A stretch of 64,000 nt of DNA from Planctomycetota bacterium. GTDB lineage: Bacteria; Planctomycetota; Phycisphaerae; UBA1845; UTPLA1. The notes below the pieces were generated by a model. It made no database searches, was not told the DNA's origin, and worked only from the letters and a program-made list of their open reading frames with translations. The stretch covers positions 31,122 to 95,121 of the forward strand of contig QEVG01000024.1 of assembly GCA_003576905.1 (NCBI GenBank), in the 5' to 3' direction. Each line of letters begins with the position of its first letter. Position 1 is the first letter of the stretch. Positions 1 to 7,393 of this stretch are shown here, in pieces. The position numbers and the translations under genes are program-made.

Positions 1-1266
1 GCGGATGCACGGATCGGGCGTGATAACCTGAGCCGTGGCTTCAGTTCCGACCCCGGGCTTGAAGTAGGCGAGATTGACAGTGCCCTTGCCGGGCCAGGGA
101 GCAACGTTCGCATCGAACCGGAAGTTGTACATCATGCCCCAGCGAATCGCGTTGGCATTCTGATTGGTCCCGAAATCGGTGGTCGACCACGAAACTCGGG
201 CGTTCCCTGTCGTGCCGGGCCAGTCGGTGCCGTCGTAATTGACACCACCGGGGCCGTCGCCGTCGTGGTAATCGACGTCTCGGAAGCCGATGTTGGAGAT
301 CACCGCATCGGGCCGGACCGGGACCCAGAAGCCGCCGATTCCGCGGTCGGAATTGAGGTTCTGGACGGCGTACTCGTAATGCCACATGCCGCCGCCCAGG
401 TCGGTCGCCTGCGCGGCGAGGATGACAAGAGCGGACATGCCGCCGTCCTCGGCCGTCACCACATCGGCTTCGGAAACGGTCGGGTCAGTGTCCTTCCAGG
501 CGCGAATTCCGGCCTGTTCCCGCTGCGTCGAACCAATCGCCGTGAAACTCCACGCACTGCCGCTGCCGCTTACGCTGAGAGGCCGATAGGAGGCGTTGTT
601 GTTCTTGTTGCCGGACGCGGCATCGTCGGCGGCAATGTACTGACATTCGACAAAGTAGCGGGTGGCGTTAACGTCGCCCGAGCCATTCGACACTTCAAGG
701 TCTGAAATGGCGACGCGGAGCCGGCGAGCTACGCTGCCTGAAAAGCCGGGCGAACTGACGTGGGTGTGTTGGCCGGTCGTCGCGTTTACCGCCCACTTCG
801 GGCCCAGGCTGGACTGGCCGCCGTTTCGGCTGGAAGTATATGGATCGGAGCAACCTACACCGAGAGTGCTGCCATCGGTCCCGTTGCAGGTGGAACAGCA
901 GGCATTCTGGCTGAGGGCGAAGAAGCCGTGCTTCAGCCAACTATAGCCGAGTTGCTCAAACCGGCGCGAGCCGTTCACTTGTTTCATTCGAAACAGGTTC
1001 TGACTGATTACCGGGTGATTTACCCCGGAAGACTGCCAGCTCAAAGGCTGATTGCCGAGATTGCAGGAGGTCGTGCCGACTGAGAAGGCCTCGTAACCTC
1101 CATCGCTGCCGTAGTTGGAAATGGCGTCCTGTGAGACAACGCCCACAATAACGTCTGGGCCGGGAGACTGCTGGGGCGTGCCCGGACAACCCGAAGCACG
1201 GGCATCAATTGCAGCGGCAAGGACACAGAGAACGGCTAAAAGACGCTGGGGACCGGTAAATGACAT
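1..1266 (-). CDS. Secreted protein of unknown function, C-terminus cut by window edge
   Basis: An uninterrupted frame of 422 codons runs from an ATG at 1266 off the left edge, so the C-terminus is missing. The N-terminus MSFTGPQRLLAVLCVLAAA followed by DARAS is a typical signal peptide. The mature part is rich in Gly, Asn and Ser, has several Cys (CCSTCNG around residue 125) and contains segments such as GVGCSDPY and NQNANAIRWGMMYNF, which I associate with extracellular planctomycete proteins of unknown role. No catalytic motif was seen. A dockerin or PEP-CTERM tail could lie beyond the edge. It is transcribed alone after a 330-base gap. Confidence 0.75.
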   Translation of the reverse strand, partial: MSFTGPQRLLAVLCVLAAAIDARASGCPGTPQQSPGPDVIVGVVSQDAISNYGSDGGYEAFSVGTTSCNLGNQPLSWQSSGVNHPVISQNLFRMKQVNGSRRFEQLGYSWLKHGFFALSQNACCSTCNGTDGSTLGVGCSDPYTSSRNGGQSSLGPKWAVNATTGQHTHVSSPGFSGSVARRLRVAISDLEVSNGSGDVNATRYFVECQYIAADDAASGNKNNNASYRPLSVSGSGSAWSFTAIGSTQREQAGIRAWKDTDPTVSEADVVTAEDGGMSALVILAAQATDLGGGMWHYEYAVQNLNSDRGIGGFWVPVRPDAVISNIGFRDVDYHDGDGPGGVNYDGTDWPGTTGNARVSWSTTDFGTNQNANAIRWGMMYNFRFDANVAPWPGKGTVNLAYFKPGVGTEATAQVITPDPCIR

Positions 1267-1596
1267 TCAAAAACACCTCTGTACCTAAGGACATTAGACT
1301 CCCCAGCATTCAAGGAATGCGCAGGGAACAACACATAGTGAATCGGTTGGTCAGAAGCTGAAGCGAAGGTGACTCATGAACAAGTCGAGAAGTCCCTCCC
1401 CTCCCAGTAAAGCAGCTCGCATCTTCGAGTTTAACGATATCGGTAGCCGGCTTCAAGCAGGAAGATCGAATACCGCCCAACTTTTCGGACCCCACGGGAT
1501 AATTCTACCCAATCCTGCAATGTGAAACCTTTTATCAAAGACAAGAAACTCCGTAGCAGCCGGTTGCTGATTCGTCGAGCTATGTTAATGGACCAG
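1267..1596. other. Non-coding gap upstream of the truncated secreted gene
   Basis: I see no convincing gene in these 330 bases. The gap separates the stop of the pentein-like gene (1597) from the ATG at 1266, both on the minus strand. It is visibly less GC-rich than the flanking genes and holds one element resembling the operator motif found in the glucan region (1521-1537). A promoter for the downstream gene presumably lies here. A TAGAAT hexamer (rc 1500-1505) is present, but I could not pair it with a convincing -35 box. Confidence 0.4.
1521..1537. promoter_or_regulatory. Operator-like element TGTGAAACCTTTTATCA
   Basis: On the minus strand this reads TGATAAAAGGTTTCACA. It shares the ten-base core TAAAAGGTTT with the near-perfect palindrome at 15889-15906 and nine bases of that core (AAAAGGTTT) with the element at 24112-24123. 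It is only imperfectly palindromic and sits about 255 bases upstream of the secreted gene at 1266. Binding by the LacI-family regulator at 16081 is an inference from sequence similarity alone. Confidence 0.3.
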
Positions 1597-3558
1597 TCAG
1601 CCGCCCGGCGGAACGGTCACAGGTGCCGTTCCTTGGTATGCTGCAACTGCACAACGAACCGCGCCCAATCGCCGCTGGCTCTCACCACAGGTGATCGGCA
1701 CGATCCGGACGCCCGGCCCAAGCGCGTCGGAGAATGCCCGAGTGGAGGCGGCATCGAGTTCGACGTAAAAGCCCCCCGCCGCCGGCATGAGATACATGTC
1801 CTTCGTATGGATGCCGTTCAGGTAATTGAGGCTGAGATCTTCTTCGGCGAGGCTGGGAATCGGGACGACCATGAAGCCCAGAGTTTCGAGGCGAGATTTG
1901 ATGCCGGAGCGGTCCGCGTCGCGCCGAATGAATGTGCTGAGATACTCCGCAAGCGCCGGATCTGAGGGCGGCGCCCGACCTGCCGACGCGACCGTCGCCA
2001 GATCCAAGGCCAGGAGAAACCGCTGAAGGTTGCCAACGCCGGAGTCCGACAATCCGGTGCTGAAGTGCCGCGTGAGGGATTCCGGGTAGTTGCCCGGCGC
2101 GACCGCACACCCGTCGACGACCGGCCCGACGATGCGCAGGAATTCCGCCAGTGAAGCGCTTTCGAGCGACCGAAGGGCTTCGTCGAGGCGGGTCGAATCA
2201 AGCAGACCGGCACGATTCAGTGCCTTCGCGCCCAGGCGGAGGACGATGATCATAGCGGCGCGCGCGTCGTTAACGAACGCGATCAAGCGATCCGGGCCCG
2301 CGCGCACGGAAACTTCATAATCAATATGGTAGGACGCCGCGGGCAGCACCTCGACCCTTTGCGCGTCAAACTCAATTCGGAACGCCTCGATCACTTGATC
2401 GCGCGTCAATCCGAGCGCGACATTGCGATGCACTTCCGCCTCACCGAGGAGCAAGGTCCGCTCACCGTTCGCCGGATACTCCGCAATCAGGACGTTGCCT
2501 CCCTGAAACAGCAGTGGCGACTGGACAACCGTGTGGCCCGCGGCCGCGAGCCCGCCGAGCAGGAATGTCTCGCCCGGCACGAAAAGAGTCCCCTCCTCGC
2601 CGCGACAGGCGTATCGGGGAGCCAGTGTGGCGAGCGTTAATCGCGTGGAGGTCGCCGCGTCGCCGACGCCGGGCGATGAGATTACGCCCGCCTTGCCGTT
2701 GTCCTGGGCCCATTGCGAGACGGGAAGCGGTTCGGTGATGATCGTCAACTGACGTGGCCGGGACAGGTTCCATTGCCGCGCGAACCCGAGAAGCGGATCG
2801 ACGAAGCGGTCTTCGACAGAAGCGATGTATTCCGCATCGGGCGCTGCCGCGACGATCTGTCGAGCGATGTCGAGTGCGCTGCCGTCGCCGCGGCCGCGCC
2901 AATAGTCGCCCCGCGTGAACTGGAACCGGAACAAGCCGATCGCGTTTCCGCCGCTGTCGGCGGTCGCGCGGAAGCCCGGATGGCTCTTGCGAAACTGGAA
3001 CGGGATCAGGTCCAGGTCGGCACGAATGCGCTCGCGCGGCTGCCGCGAGATTTTTCGGCGCAGAACCTCGCGCACGACACTGTAGGCTTGACCGTCATGC
3101 GCACCCGGCGCGGCAAAATACGGCAGGAGGTCAACCGGCAGGCCAATGCGGCGAAGCAGCTCGAGATCCGCCGGCTCTCCTGCGCCGAATTCCGCGACGC
3201 CAAGAATATCGATCGCCGCCTCCAGCGTTGCGAGCAGGCCGTCGAACGCGAGTCGTGTTACGATGTGCTCCGCCGCCTTGCGAACGTTTGGCCTGAGGGG
3301 ATCGTGCGGAAGAGAGGCCGGACTCGCAGGCAGTGAGGGCTGCGTGAGGTCCGCACGAAAGCCGGGCAGCGGAATTCGCATTTCGGAAAGCGAACGCCAA
3401 ATCTCGAGCGTCGGGGGCGGCACTTCGTGGCGAACGACGAGAATCCGCCGGTCTGCGGCGGCGGACGGGCTCTCGGATTCCGCGGCCACGCCGAGGCTGC
3501 TTGTCCACGACCCCACGGCCCACGTGATCGCCAAGACAACCGGAATTCGGCGCTTCAT
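1597..3558 (-). CDS. Secreted pentein-fold (arginine/agmatine deiminase-like) protein
   Basis: 653 residues. The longest frame starts at 3942, but the ATG at 3558 is preferred: it overlaps the stop of the upstream gene as ATGA and begins the signal peptide MKRRIPVVLAITWAVGS. Motifs lie in the order used by guanidino-group-modifying (pentein) enzymes: QWAQDN (W283, D286), FQGGN (353-355), HIDYEV (H411, D413) and a C-terminal GAVRCAV whose C636 sits where the nucleophilic Cys is expected. This suggests a hydrolase or transferase acting on guanidino groups outside the cytoplasm. It is much longer than agmatine deiminase (about 350 residues) because of an N-terminal helical region (about 80-230) and an insertion between H411 and C636. 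Family assignment is by motif only; the substrate is unknown. Confidence 0.6.
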   Translation of the reverse strand: MKRRIPVVLAITWAVGSWTSSLGVAAESESPSAAADRRILVVRHEVPPPTLEIWRSLSEMRIPLPGFRADLTQPSLPASPASLPHDPLRPNVRKAAEHIVTRLAFDGLLATLEAAIDILGVAEFGAGEPADLELLRRIGLPVDLLPYFAAPGAHDGQAYSVVREVLRRKISRQPRERIRADLDLIPFQFRKSHPGFRATADSGGNAIGLFRFQFTRGDYWRGRGDGSALDIARQIVAAAPDAEYIASVEDRFVDPLLGFARQWNLSRPRQLTIITEPLPVSQWAQDNGKAGVISSPGVGDAATSTRLTLATLAPRYACRGEEGTLFVPGETFLLGGLAAAGHTVVQSPLLFQGGNVLIAEYPANGERTLLLGEAEVHRNVALGLTRDQVIEAFRIEFDAQRVEVLPAASYHIDYEVSVRAGPDRLIAFVNDARAAMIIVLRLGAKALNRAGLLDSTRLDEALRSLESASLAEFLRIVGPVVDGCAVAPGNYPESLTRHFSTGLSDSGVGNLQRFLLALDLATVASAGRAPPSDPALAEYLSTFIRRDADRSGIKSRLETLGFMVVPIPSLAEEDLSLNYLNGIHTKDMYLMPAAGGFYVELDAASTRAFSDALGPGVRIVPITCGESQRRLGAVRCAVAAYQGTAPVTVPPGG

Positions 3559-4025
3559 CGGTATCGGCCTCCGGACCGGCGCGCCATCACGACCCCGACG
3601 AGGGCAAGGAGCAGCCCACCCGCGATGAAGGGAATCCACGAGCCGCGCCGTTTGACCGCCGGTGCGGGCGTTTGCGCCGAGGCGGCCGGCGCGGACGACG
3701 GCGATGCAGCGGGCGCCTGATCGCGCACGACCAATCGCCGATTTCGCTGGAAATCGGCTCGAATGATTCGATCGGCCACGCGGGCGAGGTACTCGGGCGG
3801 GAGATTCTGCGTTTCGAGCGTGAACGGCCCCACTGGCTGGTCCAATAGCTTGCGGACGACTTGCCCCTGGGCGGGGCTTGGAGCCGGCACGGGGCCTGAT
3901 CGCTCCTGCCCCGCAGCCTGAAAAACGGACGGGGCAGTCCATGCGAGAATGACCGGCACAAGACGGGTCGGACGAAGAATGACGCCACCTCCACTCAAGA
4001 TGATAAGCGCCACCAAACGAGCCAC
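3555..4025 (-). CDS. Small membrane protein coupled to the pentein-like gene
   Basis: 156 residues from a GTG at 4025. No good Shine-Dalgarno sequence is visible, so the start is uncertain. The protein has a hydrophobic N-terminus (VALIILSGG, then VPVILAWTAP), a polar middle of about 70 residues containing LPPEYLARVADRIIRADF, an Ala/Pro-rich linker and a C-terminal membrane helix (WIPFIAGGLLLALVGVVMA) ending in RRSGGRYR. The positively charged tail suggests a cytoplasmic C-terminus. The stop overlaps the ATG of the pentein-like gene by ATGA, so the two are probably translationally coupled and may act together. I do not recognise the family. Confidence 0.55.
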   Translation of the reverse strand: MARLVALIILSGGGVILRPTRLVPVILAWTAPSVFQAAGQERSGPVPAPSPAQGQVVRKLLDQPVGPFTLETQNLPPEYLARVADRIIRADFQRNRRLVVRDQAPAASPSSAPAASAQTPAPAVKRRGSWIPFIAGGLLLALVGVVMARRSGGRYR

Positions 4026-4083
4026 AAGCCGCGCCGCAGGTCGTGTCCGATGGGATGCGCGCGCGACATTCGGGAGCCAGCAG

Positions 4084-6243
4084 TCAGTTCACGTCGGCGG
4101 GCGACGTGGCCGCAGGTGGAGCGGTCGATCCGCCCTTTTCGAGCCCCGCCAGGAGCTGTTCGTAGAGCGGGGCGAACTCACCGCTGTGCTGAATGCCGTT
4201 GTGAATGAGCTTGAGGGCTTCGTCGCGGCGGCCGGTCTTTTCGAACGACATGACGAGGGCCTGATCGACTGCGACGAGATCGGTGCCGGTGACCTTGGGG
4301 CGCGCCGCGGCGAGGAAGGGAATCGCCTCGGCCCATTCGCCGCGCAGTTGATGCAGGCGGCCGGTGTAGCGTTCGGCCATTCCGGATTCGCTGTGGCCGT
4401 GCGATAGAAGGAACCTGCCGCGGGCGATGCACTCGGCCGCCAGGGCGCGATCGGATTCATTGAGGCCGCCGTTGCGCCGTTCGCGGCAGACGAGCATGAA
4501 ATAGTTGTATTCGAGATTCCAGGAAGAATAGAGCGGGACCGATCGTCGGGCGATTTCATACAGGGATTCGGCCTCGGCGAGCTTGTTCATTCGGATCAGC
4601 GCGCGACCGACCATGCCGGTGATCGGCCGCTTCGCCCCGGGGTGCGTGGCGGGGTTCTGCCATTTGCGGCAGATTTCGACGATTTCGGGCGGATGACTCT
4701 CCTCGAATGCGCGACAGACCTGATTGAACCGCTCGAAGGCCTCGGGATTGGTTTTCCGGAAGAACGGAATGTCGCAGACGACTCGAATCGTGTGCGCGAC
4801 GCCGTAGCGGTCGTAGGGATTATCGCCGAGCCGCCGGGCGTAGGTCGCGTTGCTGGGCAGCTTGTCGAGCGCTTCGGGCCTGACGGCGACAGCTCCGGTA
4901 AGCGTGGAGAGGGTCTTTACGATCGCACGCGCGGTCAGTGCCTGGCCGGCCAGCGTGGGATGCACGTGGTCATCCATGTATTCCCAACCGACGCAGCCGC
5001 CGGGGCTGGCCTCGCGAAAGGCCTGACGCAGATCGCAGATTACCGCCCCGCCGGCGGCCGCCGCCTCGCGGATCGCCTCGTTCGACGGTCCGGTGCAGCG
5101 CCACGGCATCGGATCAAGGTCAATCGCCGTCTGAAAGGACTCGCGCGCGGCCGCAAACCGGCCAGTTGCGTATTGCGCGCGGCCCAGGAGGTAGCGTGCC
5201 CGGGCGTGATCGGGGTACAGCGTGATCGCCGCGGAGAAGTCCGCGGCGGCGGCTGCGGGATCGGACGTGAGCCTGGCCTCGCCTGATGCGATGAGCGACC
5301 GGAGCTTGTCCTGGTTTTCCGGGGACAGAGACGAAACATTGTCCTCACCGAGGGGCGCGAGGTCGCGTTCGTTAACGGCGAGAAGGCACGCCATGACCGG
5401 TACGGCGCGTTCATTGCACCGGTGAATCATCTCGCCGACGTTGGCGCGGAGGTTGCGGGCCGCCGCGTCACGCAGCGGGTCGTGCGGCGCGGTGTACGAC
5501 TGGCCCATCATCACTTCCATCAGAGTCTTTCGGCCGTCGTCGGACGCGGGGGTGCTGACGAGACCGTCGATCCACTGGACCAGGGCGGCACTGCGCAGGA
5601 AGCGGTGGAGGCGCATGGCGGTAGGCGATCTGCCGGCGACGTGCAGCGACGCAACACCGTATGCGCCGAAGTACTCGTTGTTGCCGCAATGAATGACAAC
5701 GAGGTCCGGCTCGTATTCGAGGGCTTCGGTCATCATTCCCAGAACGGGAAAGCTCGCGACGGCGGTTGTCCCGAGGTTTATGACTTCGACTTTTCGATCG
5801 GGCCACACGTCGGAAAGCATCGCCTCCAGGAACGCCGACGCGGCAAGGGACATCGGCTGTGGAAAGCCTTTGGCCGCCGACTCTCCGCAGACAAAGACGC
5901 GAAAGACGCCCTTCGGCTTGGGCATGAGGAAGGAGTAGCTGTTGAGTGAGCCGGGCTTGTTGCGGTTTGCGAAGAAGTACGATGCGGGACCGGGATTGTC
6001 GGTGATGCAGACGGTTCCCGCGTCGGTATTGCCCACGGGATAGATCGTGGGCGGATATCCGCCGAAGCCGACGAGGCGAAGCGTCAGCTCCAAAAGCGCG
6101 AAGAACAGGATGGGAAGCGACATCGCCATTGCGGCGAAGGCGAACTTCTTCCGGGTTGAAAGGGGCGACCGGGGCGTTTGCGGCGGAGTCGCTTCGCTCG
6201 CCGGGCGGTCTTCGTGCCGGGATTTTCGCTGCTTTCGGGCCAT
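4084..6243 (-). CDS. Membrane-anchored SGNH/GDSL hydrolase-like protein with TPR repeats
   Basis: 719 residues from the ATG at 6243. A longer frame to 6348 is open, but its extension runs into the terminator hairpin of the neighbouring gene. A basic N-terminus is followed by a membrane helix (about 38-58, FAAMAMSLPILFFALLEL). SGNH blocks follow: VCGESAAKG (block I, GES in place of GDS), NLGTTAV (block II), HCGNNEYFG (block III) and DDHVHP (block V, D-x-x-H). A TPR-like segment (DHARARYLLGRAQYATGRF) lies between blocks III and V, and further helical repeats fill the C-terminal third. The expected role is esterase or deacetylase activity on a cell-envelope substrate; the actual substrate is unknown. 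Its stop lies 58 bases before the small membrane protein gene, so they may be co-transcribed. Confidence 0.7.
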   Translation of the reverse strand: MARKQRKSRHEDRPASEATPPQTPRSPLSTRKKFAFAAMAMSLPILFFALLELTLRLVGFGGYPPTIYPVGNTDAGTVCITDNPGPASYFFANRNKPGSLNSYSFLMPKPKGVFRVFVCGESAAKGFPQPMSLAASAFLEAMLSDVWPDRKVEVINLGTTAVASFPVLGMMTEALEYEPDLVVIHCGNNEYFGAYGVASLHVAGRSPTAMRLHRFLRSAALVQWIDGLVSTPASDDGRKTLMEVMMGQSYTAPHDPLRDAAARNLRANVGEMIHRCNERAVPVMACLLAVNERDLAPLGEDNVSSLSPENQDKLRSLIASGEARLTSDPAAAAADFSAAITLYPDHARARYLLGRAQYATGRFAAARESFQTAIDLDPMPWRCTGPSNEAIREAAAAGGAVICDLRQAFREASPGGCVGWEYMDDHVHPTLAGQALTARAIVKTLSTLTGAVAVRPEALDKLPSNATYARRLGDNPYDRYGVAHTIRVVCDIPFFRKTNPEAFERFNQVCRAFEESHPPEIVEICRKWQNPATHPGAKRPITGMVGRALIRMNKLAEAESLYEIARRSVPLYSSWNLEYNYFMLVCRERRNGGLNESDRALAAECIARGRFLLSHGHSESGMAERYTGRLHQLRGEWAEAIPFLAAARPKVTGTDLVAVDQALVMSFEKTGRRDEALKLIHNGIQHSGEFAPLYEQLLAGLEKGGSTAPPAATSPADVN

Positions 6244-6314
6244 TGAACTGGGCGCAGTGTAGAACGCCGGGCCGGCGTGAAAAGACCCGGCCGGGAGCGG
6301 GGGCGAAAATAAGA

Positions 6315-6345
6315 GCGGCCTGCCTCCGCTGGGGAAGCAGGCCGC
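6315..6345 (-). terminator. Intrinsic terminator of the PEP-CTERM gene
   Basis: A perfect 9-bp stem, GCGGCCTGC (6315-6323) pairing with GCAGGCCGC (6337-6345), with a 13-base loop. In the minus-strand direction it is followed by TCTTATTTT. It begins about 30 bases after the stop codon at 6377 and ends the PEP-CTERM transcript. It also argues against the longest possible start of the downstream SGNH gene. Confidence 0.75.
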
Positions 6346-6376
6346 CATCAGGATAAAGGAACAGTCAATCGGTTGC

Positions 6377-7054
6377 TTAGCGTCGGCGTCGAATCAAGGC
6401 GAGGCCCGCCAAAGCGATCAGGCCGATCGTGGCCGGCTCGGGAACGACCGTGTAGCTGACGGGATTCGCGTTGGAATGCTCACCCCAGTCGCCAACCTGC
6501 TGATTCGGATTGCCGAGCGAGTCAATCGCGCCGTCGCCGCCACCGCCACCGCTTGTGAATGCGTCAAAAGTAAACGAGTCGCCGATTCCAAGATTCAAGT
6601 TCGCGAGGGCGGTCGTCATCGTGAAGGTGAAACCTGACTTGGTAGCGGCAATCGTGGTGGAGCCATTCCATGTGGCTTCATTCGGCGGGAACGGCCAGCC
6701 GGCGTTGTAGCGATAGACTTCCATTCCGTTGCCGCTGTCGGCCCAGCCACCCAACCAGGAATCGGCGCCGCTCGGCATGGAAATCGGCCGACCCCAGCCG
6801 TTGCCCACGGAGTCTCCGCCGGGTGCGCTATCGATAATGACCATGTACTTGCCCCAGTCGGTCACATCCACATCTCCGGCAAGTGTGAACTTGAAAGAGA
6901 TGTCGGTGGCGTCGTTGGTGACCTCGACGGAAAGAATGTCGAGGATCCCGCCGCCGGCACCCGTAAAGATGTCACCGGCTGAATCGTTGTAGATTGTCGC
7001 TTGCGCCGGCGCGGCAAGAGCGAGAAGCGCGATGATTGCCAATGCTCTTTTCAT
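6377..7054 (-). CDS. PEP-CTERM sorting-domain secreted protein
   Basis: 225 residues. The ATG at 7054 has a good Shine-Dalgarno (AGGAG) about nine bases upstream and opens the signal peptide MKRALAIIALLALAAPAQA. The C-terminus VPEPATIGLIALAGLALIRRRR is a canonical PEP-CTERM signal (PEP box, membrane helix, Arg cluster), so exosortase-dependent processing is expected; no exosortase lies in this window. The body (DSAGDIF, VTNDATDISFKFTLAGD, WGKYMVIID) resembles DOMON-like or glucodextranase-C-type beta-sandwich sugar-binding domains. Together with the adjacent secreted amylase this suggests a surface glycan-binding role, which is inference. It has its own promoter and terminator. Confidence 0.85.
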   Translation of the reverse strand: MKRALAIIALLALAAPAQATIYNDSAGDIFTGAGGGILDILSVEVTNDATDISFKFTLAGDVDVTDWGKYMVIIDSAPGGDSVGNGWGRPISMPSGADSWLGGWADSGNGMEVYRYNAGWPFPPNEATWNGSTTIAATKSGFTFTMTTALANLNLGIGDSFTFDAFTSGGGGGDGAIDSLGNPNQQVGDWGEHSNANPVSYTVVPEPATIGLIALAGLALIRRRR

Positions 7055-7186
7055 TTCCGTCACTCCTGAGTTGATCAACGAATGATCATCATTCTTGTGC
7101 ATGACGCGAGCCGGACCGGACTCCCAGTCGGAGGGCGCTGCGTGATGCGATATTGCCTTGCTTGAGGCTCTCTTTCCTGACACTCC

Positions 7187-7212
7187 GCGAAACGCAGACT
7201 TTGCGTTTTCGC
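7187..7212 (-). repeat. Inverted repeat in the 5' leader of the PEP-CTERM gene
   Basis: GCGAAACGCA and TTGCGTTTTCGC face each other around a short spacer and pair with a one-base bulge. The element lies just downstream of the predicted transcription start of the gene beginning at 7054. It could be a repressor operator or a leader hairpin; the sequence does not decide. Confidence 0.4.
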
Positions 7213-7215
7213 CTC

Positions 7216-7253
7216 TGGAAAAACAATTTACCAGAATCGAGCGCGGGATTCAA
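7216..7253 (-). promoter_or_regulatory. Promoter with overlapping palindrome for the PEP-CTERM gene
   Basis: On the minus strand TTGAAT (7248-7253) and TAAATT (7225-7230) are separated by 17 bases, a reasonable sigma-70 pair. An imperfect palindrome TGGTAAATTGTTTTTCCA (7216-7233) covers the -10 box, with outer arms TGG-x-AAA / TTT-x-CCA. It would be well placed for a repressor. The leader to the ATG at 7054 would be about 160 bases. Confidence 0.45.
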
Positions 7254-7393
7254 GGTTTTGCCGGCCTCGGGGCCTGGCCAACCGCTCGGAGCGAGCCCCC
7301 GGAAAACCCCGCGAAACTTACCCAGTTTATCTGATATGCGGACCCCCGAATCCAATTTGGGGCCGGTTTCCCCGCCTCCGCGATTATCAGCGG

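Noticed and set aside
6244..6348. N-terminal extension of the SGNH/TPR protein
   Set aside because: It runs over the terminator hairpin of the PEP-CTERM gene and adds a stretch unlike a signal peptide.
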